From contig NZ_SWDE01000001.1 of NCBI RefSeq assembly GCF_013337185.1, positions 1,736,001-1,800,000 of the forward strand: a stretch of 64,000 nucleotides of DNA, written 5' to 3'. Below the pieces are notes generated by a model. That model did no database searches. It saw nothing but the letters and a program-made list of their open reading frames with translations, and had not been told where the DNA came from. This document shows positions 1 through 9,180 of this stretch, piece after piece. Each line of letters begins with the position of its first letter. The stretch's first letter is position 1. This DNA comes from Serratia proteamaculans. GTDB taxonomy: Bacteria > Pseudomonadota > Gammaproteobacteria > Enterobacterales > Enterobacteriaceae. The position numbers and the translations under genes were made by a program.

Positions 1-423
1 GCCCGGCTGACGAGCGGGAATGACGGCGGTCAGCATCACCCCCAGTAAACAAATAACCAGTCCCGTCAGCGTCAGCGCCCCCAGAGGTTCCCCACTTAGC
101 CACGACAGCAGCGTGGTAACCGCACCGTAGCTGGTCACCAGAGGGGCCACCATCGCCGCCTTGCCAATAGCGAAGGCCTGTGACAGCGCCAGTGAACCGC
201 CTACGATCAGGGCAGCGGCCAGCAATGCCAACCCCCAAACCACGCCGGAAGTCGCAAAGACAGGAACCGCCGTTGCCGGTAATAAGGCGCTGAAAATCAC
301 AAAGCCAATCGCCTGCGAAAAAAATACCGCCCTGCGCACCCCCACTGATCGGGCGTTGATACCGACCAAAAAATCCGTGCCGCCCCAGCAGAGTGCGGCA
401 GCCAGCCCCATCACAATGTCCAC
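1..423 (-). CDS. EamA/DMT-family inner-membrane transporter, 3' end cut by window edge
   Basis: This is an open reading frame running off the left edge, 141 codons visible. The translation is almost wholly hydrophobic, with four or five predicted membrane helices and a GxxxLxxQAFxxG pattern (GGSLALSQAFAIG) typical of EamA drug/metabolite transporters. I chose the GTG at 423 because a GGGAG Shine-Dalgarno lies 6-7 bases upstream; an ATG at 411 is too far from it. It is divergent from the LysR gene starting 82 bp away, so that regulator may control it. The substrate cannot be deduced; family members export amino acids or metabolites. Confidence 0.75.
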   Translation of the reverse strand, partial: MDIVMGLAAALCWGGTDFLVGINARSVGVRRAVFFSQAIGFVIFSALLPATAVPVFATSGVVWGLALLAAALIVGGSLALSQAFAIGKAAMVAPLVTSYGAVTTLLSWLSGEPLGALTLTGLVICLLGVMLTAVIPARQPG

Positions 424-504
424 TCGATACTCCCGTCGAAAATTTGCCCTAAAAGTAAGCAAAAAATCACTTGTGGAACATCGATAGATTGGCAATATGG
501 TTGA

Positions 505-1443
505 ATGAAACTCAAGCTGAACGCTCAACCTCGCCTGCCCTCCCTGAAAGCTCTGCATACTTTCGAGGTGGCGGCGCGCTGCGCCAGTTTTACCGAGGCG
601 GCGGAAGAGTTGAACGTCACGCTGGGAGCGGTCAGCCGCCAGATACGTCACCTGGAAAATGAACTGGGCGTCGAGCTGTTTCACCGCAAGGGGAACGCGG
701 TGGCGCTAAACGACACCGGCAAACAGCTGGCTATCGACGTCACCCGCGCACTGACGTTGCTGCAAAAAGCCAGCGATCGCGTCCGGCCAGAGCAACAGCA
801 AACGCTGAGGCTGACCTGCACGTTGGGCATTGCCAGCCATTGGCTGGCTGTACGACTACCGGCACTGCGCCGTGCCGATCCTGATGTTTCACTGGTGCTG
901 GATGCCAATGAAAGCCTGCGTGACCTGGCCAATGGCGAAGCGGACATTGCCATCCGTTATAGCCCAACGGCCAACCCGCCGCCGCACTCCCGTGAGCTGC
1001 TCGCCGATGCCTTTGCGCCGTTAGCCAGCCCGGCCTTTCTCGCAGCACATCCCAGCCGTATCACGGCCGCCGATTTGGCGCTGTCGCAGTTGATCCACTC
1101 GCCGTGGAAGGATGGACAGAAAATCGGCATCGCAGGCTGGCAAGATTGGTTCGCCGCCTTTGGCGAAGGCACCACGGCACCGCGCGGTATTCTCACCTTT
1201 AACAGCGTCGGCCATGCCCTGCAGGAAGCGATAGAAGGTAATGGCATCGTACTCGGCAGCCTGGCCGTCGCGCAGGATGCCCTGGCCACCGGCAAGCTGG
1301 TTCGGGTATTTGACGACGCCCGACAACTGCCCGCCGCCTACCAATACCGCCTGTGCTGGGCGGACAGCGCGTTCGTCAGCTCCACCACCCGCCGCTGGGT
1401 CAATATGCTGCTGCAGGCGGCGGGAAAATCCCCGGCATTCTGA
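505..1443 (+). CDS. LysR-family transcriptional regulator
   Basis: The protein has 312 residues, the normal LysR length. The N-terminal winged helix-turn-helix occupies about residues 12-70 (FEVAARCASFTEAAEEL, then GAVSRQIRHLE), followed by a linker helix and a periplasmic-binding-like effector domain to the end. The PSLKALHTFEVAAR start and FHRKGNAVALNDTGK wing resemble the GcvA/AmpR branch, which usually regulates a neighbouring divergent gene. Here that is the EamA transporter, and an autoregulatory link is inferred from the layout. The effector is unknown. Confidence 0.88.
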   Translation: MKLKLNAQPRLPSLKALHTFEVAARCASFTEAAEELNVTLGAVSRQIRHLENELGVELFHRKGNAVALNDTGKQLAIDVTRALTLLQKASDRVRPEQQQTLRLTCTLGIASHWLAVRLPALRRADPDVSLVLDANESLRDLANGEADIAIRYSPTANPPPHSRELLADAFAPLASPAFLAAHPSRITAADLALSQLIHSPWKDGQKIGIAGWQDWFAAFGEGTTAPRGILTFNSVGHALQEAIEGNGIVLGSLAVAQDALATGKLVRVFDDARQLPAAYQYRLCWADSAFVSSTTRRWVNMLLQAAGKSPAF

Positions 1444-1518
1444 CATAGCACTTATTGCCCTCACAACTTTGCCAAACCCAACTATTTTATGTTCAATTTT
1501 TCTGCTGTGAGATAAGCC

Positions 1519-2280
1519 GTGGACAGACAACGCTACCTGCAACATATTGGCTTCGCAGGCATCCCCAAGCCCGACCTTGCGACGCTGCAACAATTACACC
1601 GCGGCCATATGCTGAAGGTTCCCTTTGAAAACCTGAGCATTATTTATCAGCAGGGGATCCATCTGGAAGAAGAAGCGCTGTTCAATAAAATTGTCGAACA
1701 CAACCGCGGCGGCTTTTGCTATGAACTGAACCGGCTGTTTGCTCTGCTGTTGCAGGACATCGGCTTTAGCGTTCATTTTATTTCCGGTGAGATCCGCGCC
1801 CGCGATGGCAGCTTCGGCCCGCAGTTCGACCATATGGCACTGATGGTGGAGCTGGACCAGCCGTATTTAGTGGACGTGGGTTTTGGGGATTCTTTTCTGA
1901 CGCCGCTAATGATCACCACCGCCGAGCAACAACCACAAAGCACCGGCACCTTCCACCTGGAACAGGAAGGCGAGATTTACTACCTGGAGCGCCGCAACGG
2001 CGATCAGCGTTCGCACGCCAAAACGCTCTATCGCTTCAGCCTGCAAAAACGCCGGCTCGACGAATTTGCCGACATGTGTCATTACCACAGCACCTCACCA
2101 CAGTCGCATTTCACCCAGAAATTGGTGTGCTCCCACGCCACGGAAAACGGCCGGGTGACCATTAGCGAAAACAAGCTGATCATCACCGAAGATCACCACC
2201 GCCGGGAGTCGACACTTCATTCGGAAGATGAACGCCGCGAAGCGCTGATGCACTACTTCCAGATCGATCTGGACAACTGA
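1519..2280 (+). CDS. Arylamine N-acetyltransferase
   Basis: The 253-residue protein belongs to the NAT family, which transfers acetyl from acetyl-CoA to arylamines, arylhydroxylamines or hydrazides by a ping-pong mechanism. The catalytic triad is visible: Cys67 in RGGFCYELN, His105 in FDHMAL and Asp119 in LVDVGFGD. The start is GTG at 1519, since no better ATG exists before the conserved N-terminus. It lies 75 bp after the LysR gene and 55 bp before the DJ-1-like gene on the same strand. The physiological substrate is not known from the sequence. The family call is secure; a nhoA-type name would be an assumption. Confidence 0.9.
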   Translation: MDRQRYLQHIGFAGIPKPDLATLQQLHRGHMLKVPFENLSIIYQQGIHLEEEALFNKIVEHNRGGFCYELNRLFALLLQDIGFSVHFISGEIRARDGSFGPQFDHMALMVELDQPYLVDVGFGDSFLTPLMITTAEQQPQSTGTFHLEQEGEIYYLERRNGDQRSHAKTLYRFSLQKRRLDEFADMCHYHSTSPQSHFTQKLVCSHATENGRVTISENKLIITEDHHRRESTLHSEDERREALMHYFQIDLDN

Positions 2281-2335
2281 ACCTCTCGGATTGGCTATAC
2301 TTTAGCCCGATGGAAGCAGTCAATCGAGAGGAAGC

Positions 2336-3025
2336 ATGATGAAAAAGAAGATCCTGGTGGTACTCACCAGCATTGCCAAATATCCAAGCATCGATCGCGC
2401 CACCGGCCTGTGGCTTGGGGAGGCGGTGCACTTTGTGAAGAAAGTGGAAGCTGCCGGCTATCAGGTTGACTATGTCAGCCCGTCAGGCGGTTATACCCCA
2501 ATCGATCCCCACAGCCTGGCCATGGCTGACGCCACCGACTGGGAGTGGTATCAGAACAAGCCGTTTATGAACCGGCTGGGTGCCACGCTGAAACCTTCTC
2601 AGGTCAACGCCGCCGATTATGGCGCTATCTACTATGCCGGCGGCCACGGCGTGATCTGGGATTTCCTGGACAACCCGGCGTTGCAAACCCTTAGCCAGTC
2701 GATTTATGAAAGCGGTGGCGTGGTCTCCTCCGTGTGTCACGGCGCTATCGGCCTGTTGAATATCAAACTGGCCAACGGTGACTACCTGATTAACGGCAAA
2801 AAGGTCACCGGTTTCAGCAATGAAGAGGAACAGCTGGCAGAATTGGATAAGCTGGTGCCCTACCTGACAGAAACCGAGCTGAAAAAACGCGGAGCCCTTT
2901 ATCAGAAAGCGGCTGAACCCTGGGCCGCATTCGCATTGAGCGACCAACGGGTGGCCACCGGGCAAAACCCGGCGTCGGGTGCGGCGGTGGCAGAGGAAGT
3001 GCTGAAGCTGCTGGCAGGAAAATAA
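2336..3025 (+). CDS. DJ-1/PfpI-superfamily protein, Hsp31-like (glyoxalase III type)
   Basis: This 229-residue protein has the class I glutamine-amidotransferase-like fold. The nucleophile elbow AVCHG-type motif is present as SSVCHGAIG with Cys134 and His135, and Glu29 (GLWLGE) supplies the acidic partner typical of DJ-1 proteins. The overall pattern (KYPSIDRATGLWLGE near the start, YYAGGHG at about 99-105) matches the yeast Hsp31/HchA-like clade, whose members convert methylglyoxal to lactate without glutathione or act as holdases. AGAGGAAGC precedes the tandem ATGATG start. A short hydrophilic stretch at 3026-3066 separates it from convergent dusC. Activity is inferred from family only. Confidence 0.85.
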   Translation: MMKKKILVVLTSIAKYPSIDRATGLWLGEAVHFVKKVEAAGYQVDYVSPSGGYTPIDPHSLAMADATDWEWYQNKPFMNRLGATLKPSQVNAADYGAIYYAGGHGVIWDFLDNPALQTLSQSIYESGGVVSSVCHGAIGLLNIKLANGDYLINGKKVTGFSNEEEQLAELDKLVPYLTETELKKRGALYQKAAEPWAAFALSDQRVATGQNPASGAAVAEEVLKLLAGK

Positions 3026-3066
3026 CCGTTAACTCAATGGGGGAGCACCGCTCCCCTGTTTCATCC

Positions 3067-3996
3067 TTAACGACAGATCACCCGGGCGATATCCTTCGAG
3101 TTATTCAACGCACGGATCTCGCTGAATAGCTCGGTCGCCTGGTCATATTCTTTACGCAAATAACCCAGCCACTGTTTTATCCGCGCCACGTGGTACAGGC
3201 CGGTATCGCCCTGTTTTTCCAGATGAACGTATTTTTGCAGCAGCTGCACCACCTGTGGCCAGGGCATGCGCGGTTCATTGTATTTCACTACCCGGCTCAG
3301 GTTGGGCACATTTAGCGCACCGCGCCCGAGCATCACCGCATCGCAGCCGGTAGTTTGCAGGCAGTCTTGCGCACTCTGGTAGTCCCAGATCTCACCGTTG
3401 GCGATCACCGGAATGGTCAGCCGCTGGCGGATCTCACCAATTGCTGCCCAGTTAATACGTTCCGCCTTGTAGCCGTCTTCTTTGGTACGCCCGTGCACCG
3501 CCAATTCGCTGGCACCGGCCTGCTGCACCGCATCGGCAATTTCAAAGCTGCGGCTGTCGCTATCCCAACCCAGGCGTATTTTTACCGTCACCGGCAAATG
3601 GGCAGGTACCGCTGCACGCATGGCCTTGGCGCCCTGGTAAATCAGCTCCGGATCCTTGAGCAGCGTCGCCCCGCCGCCGCTGCCATTCACCAACTTGGAT
3701 GGGCAACCACAGTTGAGATCGACACCGTAAGATCCCAATTCCACCGCGCGAGCGGCATTTTCTGCCAGCCACTGCGGGTATTGACCAAGCAATTGGATAC
3801 GCACCAGAGTGCCGGACGGCGTACGGCTGGCGTGATGAAGTTCAGGGCACAGGCGGTAGAAAGACTTGGCAGGCAGCAGTTGATCGACCACGCGCAGGAA
3901 TTCGGTGATGCACAGGTCGTAGTCGTTCACTTCGGTGAGCAGCTCACGCACCAAAGAATCGAGAACGCCCTCCATCGGAGCCAATAATACGCGCAT
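3067..3996 (-). CDS. dusC: tRNA-dihydrouridine(16) synthase
   Basis: DusC is an FMN-dependent, NADPH-using enzyme that reduces uridine 16 in the D-loop of tRNAs. The protein begins [11 protein letters not shown], a typical Dus N-terminus on a TIM barrel. The catalytic cysteine is Cys98 in LNCGCPSK, and the FMN-binding VHGRT and MLGRGAL segments follow. I chose the ATG at 3996 (309 residues) because GGGG lies a few bases upstream and the family starts there; the frame extends 19 codons further upstream with no support. It stands alone and is convergent with the Hsp31-like gene. Confidence 0.95.
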   Translation of the reverse strand: MRVLLAPMEGVLDSLVRELLTEVNDYDLCITEFLRVVDQLLPAKSFYRLCPELHHASRTPSGTLVRIQLLGQYPQWLAENAARAVELGSYGVDLNCGCPSKLVNGSGGGATLLKDPELIYQGAKAMRAAVPAHLPVTVKIRLGWDSDSRSFEIADAVQQAGASELAVHGRTKEDGYKAERINWAAIGEIRQRLTIPVIANGEIWDYQSAQDCLQTTGCDAVMLGRGALNVPNLSRVVKYNEPRMPWPQVVQLLQKYVHLEKQGDTGLYHVARIKQWLGYLRKEYDQATELFSEIRALNNSKDIARVICR

Positions 3997-4077
3997 GATT
4001 ACCCCTGCTAAAAAAGACGCGCAATGATACGGGGGAATGCCCGCAGCAGACAAGCATCTGAGGGGAATAAAACCGTG

Positions 4078-5037
4078 CTACGTCAATTGGCGCAGCGGGA
4101 CACCGGCGATAAAGGCCTCGATGTTTTCGATCGCTTCGCGGAAATAGATTTGATAGTTGCTGTCGGCCACATAGCCCAGATGCGGCGTCGCCAGCACGTT
4201 GGGCAGTTGGCGGAAGATGTCGTCGCTCGGCAAGGGTTCAACCTCAAACACATCCAGCCCGGCACCGGCAATTTGCCCCTGCTGCAATGCGTCAATCAAC
4301 GCGTTGCGATCGACAATCGCCGCACGCGAGGTATTGATCAGATAAGCGGTTTTCTTCATCGCCTGCAGTTCTGGCCGGCCCACCAGCCCACGGCTACGTT
4401 CACTGAGCACCAGATGAACCGAAACAAAGTCGCTCTGTTCAAACAGCGCCTGTTTGGATGCTGCCAGCATTACCCCCACCTCGGCGGCCCTTTCTGCCGT
4501 CAGGTTTTGGCTCCAGGCCAGCACCCGCATACCAAACGCCTGCGCCACCACCGCCATTTGGCTGCCAATCTTGCCCAACCCCAGCAGGCCCAGCGTCTTG
4601 CCCTGCAGCGTCACGCCAACCGCTTGCTGCCACGGCCCGTTGTGCCGCAGGCCGTGATTTTCGGTCAGCAAATGTTTTGCCAACCCCAGCAGCAGCGCCC
4701 AGCTTAGCTCCATCGGTGCAGCTGAGCCGCTGGCGGTCCCGCAGACAATCACCCCATGCTGTGCCGCTGCCGCCAAATCAATAGAGGCATTGCGCATGCC
4801 CGAGGTGATCAACAGCTTTAACTGAGGCAAACGCGCCAGCAGCGTGGCGGTGATCGGCGTACGTTCACGCATAATCACCAAAATATCGCAGTCCTGCAGA
4901 TGCACGGCCAGTTCCGCTTCATCACTAAAATGTTGACCGATACTGAACACCTCAACCCGATCGCCGAGGGCAGACCAGTCGGCCATGCTGAGCGCGACCT
5001 GCTGATAATCATCAAGAATGGCACATTTTAGTTTCAT
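4078..5037 (-). CDS. D-2-hydroxyacid dehydrogenase family protein
   Basis: The 319-residue protein has the two-domain layout of NAD(P)-dependent D-2-hydroxyacid dehydrogenases. The dinucleotide motif GLGKIG is at 153-158, catalytic Arg238 lies in INTSRAAIVD, Glu267 in FEVEPLP, and His286 in ATPHLGY. After the second Rossmann strand the usual Asp is replaced by a WSQN sequence, which may favour NADP; that is inference. The substrate (glyoxylate, hydroxypyruvate, phosphoglycerate-like or another 2-keto acid) cannot be told. It is followed by the universal stress gene transcribed in the same direction. Confidence 0.88.
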   Translation of the reverse strand: MKLKCAILDDYQQVALSMADWSALGDRVEVFSIGQHFSDEAELAVHLQDCDILVIMRERTPITATLLARLPQLKLLITSGMRNASIDLAAAAQHGVIVCGTASGSAAPMELSWALLLGLAKHLLTENHGLRHNGPWQQAVGVTLQGKTLGLLGLGKIGSQMAVVAQAFGMRVLAWSQNLTAERAAEVGVMLAASKQALFEQSDFVSVHLVLSERSRGLVGRPELQAMKKTAYLINTSRAAIVDRNALIDALQQGQIAGAGLDVFEVEPLPSDDIFRQLPNVLATPHLGYVADSNYQIYFREAIENIEAFIAGVPLRQLT

Positions 5038-5061
5038 CTTCGGCTCCGGGATTAGGCAAAG

Positions 5062-5511
5062 TCAGTCGGCACGCACATCAACCAGCACCGGGCAATCGGC
5101 ATGTTCAATCACCAGGGCGCTGTGCGACCCATTTAACAAACGTCTAAAGGGGGAAAGATGGCGTCGCCCCATAATAATCATCGTCGCATTCAGTTCTTTC
5201 GCCTGGGCAACAATGGTTTCTGCCGGCTCACCGGCCACCACTCGCCCACGCGCATTGACCCCTGCGGCCTGCAGTTCGCTCAGCGCCTGGTGTACTACAG
5301 TGGCAGCGGCCTGTTGTTCATCCTGCGCGTAGCCGAAATCTGCCGGATCTTCACCCGCTTCTATTTCATAAGGCCCCGTCATGGAATAGCCAAGATCGAC
5401 ACAACAAAGCACCACGACCGCCGCCTGCTGGGCCAACGCCTGTTCAGCAGCCAGTGAAATGACCTTACGAGCATTGGCGGAATTATCAACCGCAACCAAC
5501 AGCGTTTTCAT
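5062..5511 (-). CDS. Universal stress protein (UspA family)
   Basis: This 149-residue single Usp domain starts MKTLLVAVDNS. It carries the ATP-binding signature GRRHLSPFRRLLNGS near the C-terminus (G-x2-G-like, then GS), followed by a dimerising CPVLV strand, as in UspF/UspG-like proteins. Such proteins are cytoplasmic nucleotide-binding stress factors. It lies between the IclR regulator and the dehydrogenase gene, all on the minus strand with short gaps (12 and 24 bp), so the three could be co-transcribed. The exact paralogue is not assignable. Confidence 0.85.
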   Translation of the reverse strand: MKTLLVAVDNSANARKVISLAAEQALAQQAAVVVLCCVDLGYSMTGPYEIEAGEDPADFGYAQDEQQAAATVVHQALSELQAAGVNARGRVVAGEPAETIVAQAKELNATMIIMGRRHLSPFRRLLNGSHSALVIEHADCPVLVDVRAD

Positions 5512-5523
5512 TATCTACTCCGA

Positions 5524-6303
5524 TTAATCTCGCGCAGCCGCCTTGCCGATCTCATCAATCAGCGCCTCTTTACACCTGAGGATTTCCTCGCGGAAGCGAG
5601 CTTCATTTTTGGTAAAACGGGAACTGGGCACCAACAGACTGATGGAGAAACGTCCCAGAATGGTATCGATGGCCACCGCCATGGTTGAAACGCCTTCCAG
5701 CGTTTCCTCCCGATCATAGGACAGACCGGTACGGCGTATTTCGTTCAGGTGCTGCAGCAGTGCCGGAAAATCACGTACCGTCATATCGGTCACCGCCATA
5801 TAGGCTTCCCCCAGTAAATTTCGGGCCGCATCATCGCTGTTCAAAGCCAATAACGCACGTCCGCCGGAGGTGCTGTACAGCGGCAGATTCATGCCGATGC
5901 GCGGCACCACCCGCAGCTCGCGATCCGCCACAATGTAGTGCACCACCGCCAACTGCAAACCGCTGGCGCGCCCCAGAGAAACCGTCTCGCCGGTGGCGTC
6001 ACATAAAGCCTGCAGCCAGGGCGTCGCAATCGACACCATTTCGGTATGTACGCTGGCAATCAGCCGCAGCAACGACGGCCCCAGACGCACACCACCGGCA
6101 CCGCCGCGCACCAATTGCACAGAATCCAACGCGTTGACGATACGTTGCACGGTGGAACGCGGCAGATCGACCGCCTGCGCGATTTCACCCAGGCTCATGC
6201 CGTTGGGCTTGGCGCCCAGTGCCTCGAGGATTTTCGCCGCACGGGTAATAACCTGAATACCGCCAGTTTTTTCATCATCACAGAATGTTGAGGGTTCAGA
6301 CAT
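5524..6303 (-). CDS. IclR-family transcriptional regulator
   Basis: The protein is 259 residues from the ATG at 6303, which I prefer because GGAAAAGAG precedes it; the frame is open 13 codons further upstream. An N-terminal winged helix lies near residues 18-80 (ILEALG, then LGEIAQAVDLPRSTVQRIVNAL, a classical IclR recognition helix). The GAF-like effector domain follows, with typical ETLEGVSTMAVAI. It is divergent from an EmrAB-like efflux pair, with a 160-bp region full of repeats between them that probably holds its operators. The ligand is unknown. Confidence 0.88.
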   Translation of the reverse strand: MSEPSTFCDDEKTGGIQVITRAAKILEALGAKPNGMSLGEIAQAVDLPRSTVQRIVNALDSVQLVRGGAGGVRLGPSLLRLIASVHTEMVSIATPWLQALCDATGETVSLGRASGLQLAVVHYIVADRELRVVPRIGMNLPLYSTSGGRALLALNSDDAARNLLGEAYMAVTDMTVRDFPALLQHLNEIRRTGLSYDREETLEGVSTMAVAIDTILGRFSISLLVPSSRFTKNEARFREEILRCKEALIDEIGKAAARD

Positions 6304-6374
6304 GGAAGGCTCTTTTCCTTGCTTTTGGCCACACTGTAACATTTTTTCCTGTCAGGCGGCACGATGTACCACAT

Positions 6375-6437
6375 TGCAATACAGTGCATCACAATGTAGC
6401 ATGCGTCACAATGTATCGCTATGCAATACAGTGCATC
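6375..6437. promoter_or_regulatory. Repeated operator-like cluster between iclR-type gene and efflux genes
   Basis: Two identical 16-bp direct repeats (TGCAATACAGTGCATC at 6375-6390 and 6422-6437) lie 47 bp apart. Between them a second direct repeat, TCACAATGTA, occurs at 6389-6398 and 6406-6415, 17 bp apart. Related ACATTG/CAATGT half-sites surround them. Such a cluster in the only intergenic space between an IclR regulator and its divergent target is best read as the regulator's binding site; this assignment is inferred. Confidence 0.6.
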
Positions 6438-6463
6438 GTAAGTTTCGTTTCTGGAGTCATACT

Positions 6464-8071
6464 ATGAATGCTCAGCCTGCGTCTGCCGTCGCCGCGCCGC
6501 ATCCTTTCACCCTGCGTCTTGCTGTGGGGTTGGTGGGAGTGCTAATTGCCGCCCTGACCTCAGGACTCAATGATCGCATCAGCGATCTGGCGCTGGCGGA
6601 TATCCGCGCGGCTATCGGTATCGGTTTCGACCAGGGGAGTTGGATCACCTCGGTTTATCAGGCGGCGGAAGTGTCGGCCATGATGGTGGCTCCCTGGTTT
6701 GCCGTGACCTTTTCGCTACGCCGTTTCGCCCTGGTAATGATCGGTGGTTTTGCCATCGTCGGTGTACTCCAGCCTTTAACCGCCGATCCCACACTGTTTA
6801 TTGCGCTGCGGGTGGTGCAAGGCCTGTTTGGTGGGGCATTGCCGCCGTTGCTGATGACGGTGGCACTGCGTTTTCTGCCACCCGGCATCAAGCTTTACGG
6901 TCTGGCCGCCTATGCGCTTACCGCCACCTTTGGCCCTAATGTCGCGGCGCCGCTGGCGGCACTGTGGACCGACAGTCTGGGTTGGCAGTTTGTGTTCTGG
7001 CAGGCGGTCCCGCTGTGTCTGATCGCCTCCTTATTGATCGGCTGGGGGTTGCCGCAGGATCCCTTGCGGTTGGAGCGTTTCCGCCAGATCGATCTGTTCG
7101 GCATGCTGACCGGCTGTAGCGGTATCGCGCTGTTGATTCTCTCGCTGACTCAGGGTGAGCGACTCGACTGGTTCAATTCGCCCTTGATTAGCCTGATGTT
7201 GCCGGTTTCCATTGCGCTGTTGGTGGTGTTTTTGATCAACGAATGGTTCCATCCGTTACCGCTGTTAAAACTGCAATTACTGCGGCGCATAAATCTTTCT
7301 TATAGCCTGCTGACGCTGGCTGGCGTGCTGTTGCTGGCGCTGTCAGGCTCGATGCTGCCGTCGTTTTACTTTTCGCAGGTGGAGGGTTTTCGCACCGTAC
7401 AATTTGCGCCTCTGGCGTTAGTCGTAGGCTTGCCGCAGTTAGTGATAGCACCCTTAATCGCCACCCTGTTGAACCTGCGTTGGGTAGACGCCCGCTGGGT
7501 GCTGACCTTCGGTGCTGCATGCATTGCCGGCTCTTGTTTGCTGGGTATGCAACTGACCGACGACTGGGCGCGGCAAAATTTCTGGCTGATCCAGAGTCTG
7601 CAGGCGTTTGGTCAGCCGATGATGATTTTGCCAGTTTTACTGACCTCCACCAGCGTGATCATGGCGCCGGAAGGCCCCTTCGCTTCAGCAATGTTTAACA
7701 CCGTGCGCGGTTTTTCCGCCGTGGCGGCGGGCAGCCTGGTCGAGAACTTTATGAGCCACCGGGAGCAATTTCACTCTCACGTGCTGGTTGACCGGTTAGG
7801 CAATCATCCGTGGCTGATGACGGCAGAAAACTCAGACCATGCCAGCGGCGCCCTGCCGCTGTTGCCGAACGGTACGGCCAGTTCAGCGGAAAATCTCGGG
7901 CATTTTTCGACGCTGGTAAAGCATCAGGCGGTGATCCTCAGCATCAGTGACGCCTACCTGCTGATTATTGGCTGCGCACTGCTGCTGGTGTTGCTGACCG
8001 CCTGGCTACCGAAGCGTACCTATCCGCCGCAAACGCTTTTACCTTTAGTTCCCAAAACATCAGGATCATAA
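6464..8071 (+). CDS. MFS multidrug efflux transporter, EmrB/DHA2-like
   Basis: The protein is 535 residues from the ATG at 6464, chosen for the CTGGAGTCAT ribosome site; the frame is open far upstream but that part is non-membrane. It has around a dozen or more hydrophobic segments with the DHA2-like loop-2/3 region and a long extracytoplasmic loop near residues 440-490 (NHPWLMTAENSDHAS). Together with the membrane-fusion partner that starts 2 bp after its stop, it would form an inner-membrane/periplasm efflux assembly that needs an outer-membrane TolC. The substrate is unknown. Control is probably by the divergent IclR protein. Confidence 0.85.
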   Translation: MNAQPASAVAAPHPFTLRLAVGLVGVLIAALTSGLNDRISDLALADIRAAIGIGFDQGSWITSVYQAAEVSAMMVAPWFAVTFSLRRFALVMIGGFAIVGVLQPLTADPTLFIALRVVQGLFGGALPPLLMTVALRFLPPGIKLYGLAAYALTATFGPNVAAPLAALWTDSLGWQFVFWQAVPLCLIASLLIGWGLPQDPLRLERFRQIDLFGMLTGCSGIALLILSLTQGERLDWFNSPLISLMLPVSIALLVVFLINEWFHPLPLLKLQLLRRINLSYSLLTLAGVLLLALSGSMLPSFYFSQVEGFRTVQFAPLALVVGLPQLVIAPLIATLLNLRWVDARWVLTFGAACIAGSCLLGMQLTDDWARQNFWLIQSLQAFGQPMMILPVLLTSTSVIMAPEGPFASAMFNTVRGFSAVAAGSLVENFMSHREQFHSHVLVDRLGNHPWLMTAENSDHASGALPLLPNGTASSAENLGHFSTLVKHQAVILSISDAYLLIIGCALLLVLLTAWLPKRTYPPQTLLPLVPKTSGS

Positions 8072-8073
8072 CC

Positions 8074-9102
8074 ATGAGCTTCACCCCTGCAAAACGAACC
8101 TTAACTCTGGCGTTGCTGCTGCTAATCCTGCTGGCGATCGCTTTCTTTGTCCGCTCATCGCTCAATCGTCATCATTTACGTACCGATGATGCGGTCGTGA
8201 GCGCCGATTACACGCTGGTGGCCCCCAAGGTTTCCGGCTATATCCGCAGCGTCAACGTCAGTGATAACCAGCAAGTAAAAGCCGGTGAAGTGCTGGCCAC
8301 CCTCGACGACCGGGATTACCGCGTGGCGCTGGAAACGGCACAGGCCAATCTGCAGATTAGTCAGGCCAAGCTGACCAGCATTCAGGCGCAGCTGGATCAA
8401 CAGCAGGCCAATATTGCCCAGCAGGAAGCCGGCGTCAGCGCCAGCCAGGCCACGCTCAACTACGCCGGGCAGAACGCCGATCGCTATCGCCGGTTGCTGA
8501 AAACCGGTACCGCCACCGCCGATGAACAGCAAAAATCGGCCTCCGTGATGCAGACCGCCGCCGCGCAGCTAAGGCAGAATCAGGCGGCCGTGGTCTCGGC
8601 ACGTAAAGAAGTTGGGGTGTTGCAGGCCAGCCGCAAACAGGCCGAAGCCGATATTGCCGCCTCACAGGCCAGTGTTGATCAGGCGCGTCTGAATCTTTCC
8701 TACACGCAGATTATTGCGCCGATTGCCGGCAGCGTCGGCCAGCGTGCGGTGCGCCAGGGTGCCTGGGTCTCCGCCGGTACGCGCCTGCTGGCGGTGGTGC
8801 CGTTACAGCAGAGCTACGTGGTCGCCAACTTCCTGGAAACCCAGTTGGCCAACGTCTCTGCCGGTCAACCGGTGTCCATCACCGTTGATGCGCTGCCCGG
8901 CGTGACGCTGCGCGGCCACGTTGACAGTATCGCCCCGGCGACCGGTTCCACCTTTGCCGCCATCAGCGCCGATAACGCCACCGGCAACTACACCAAAGTG
9001 GTGCAACGCCTGCCGGTGAAGATCCTGCTGGAACCCAACCAGCCGGAGCTGGCGCGGCTGCGCGTTGGCATGTCGGTGGTGCCGGAACTTGAGATGCGCT
9101 GA
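8074..9102 (+). CDS. HlyD/EmrA-type membrane-fusion (periplasmic adaptor) protein
   Basis: This 342-residue protein has an N-terminal membrane anchor at about residues 10-27 (LALLLLILLAIAFFV). The biotinyl-lipoyl half (LRTDDAVVSADYTLVAPKVSGYI) comes next, then a glutamine- and alanine-rich alpha-hairpin (about 80-200), the second lipoyl half (TQIIAPIAGSVGQR), and a beta-barrel domain. This is the EmrA/VceA layout. It follows the MFS gene with 2 bp between stop and start, so the two are translationally linked partners. A bidirectional terminator follows. Confidence 0.88.
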   Translation: MSFTPAKRTLTLALLLLILLAIAFFVRSSLNRHHLRTDDAVVSADYTLVAPKVSGYIRSVNVSDNQQVKAGEVLATLDDRDYRVALETAQANLQISQAKLTSIQAQLDQQQANIAQQEAGVSASQATLNYAGQNADRYRRLLKTGTATADEQQKSASVMQTAAAQLRQNQAAVVSARKEVGVLQASRKQAEADIAASQASVDQARLNLSYTQIIAPIAGSVGQRAVRQGAWVSAGTRLLAVVPLQQSYVVANFLETQLANVSAGQPVSITVDALPGVTLRGHVDSIAPATGSTFAAISADNATGNYTKVVQRLPVKILLEPNQPELARLRVGMSVVPELEMR

Positions 9103-9132
9103 TAGCAGGCGCAACCTGTTTTTTACCTATAA

Positions 9133-9159
9133 AAAAGGCCACCCTAAAGGTGGCCTTTT
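9133..9159. terminator. Bidirectional intrinsic terminator between efflux operon and rhlE
   Basis: An 11-bp perfect stem AAAAGGCCACC / GGTGGCCTTTT with a 5-base loop CTAAA. The A-run and T-run on the two sides give a U-tail in both directions, serving the adaptor gene (plus) and rhlE (minus). Confidence 0.85.
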
Positions 9160-9180
9160 AGCAGCTGACAACAGCGCAAT

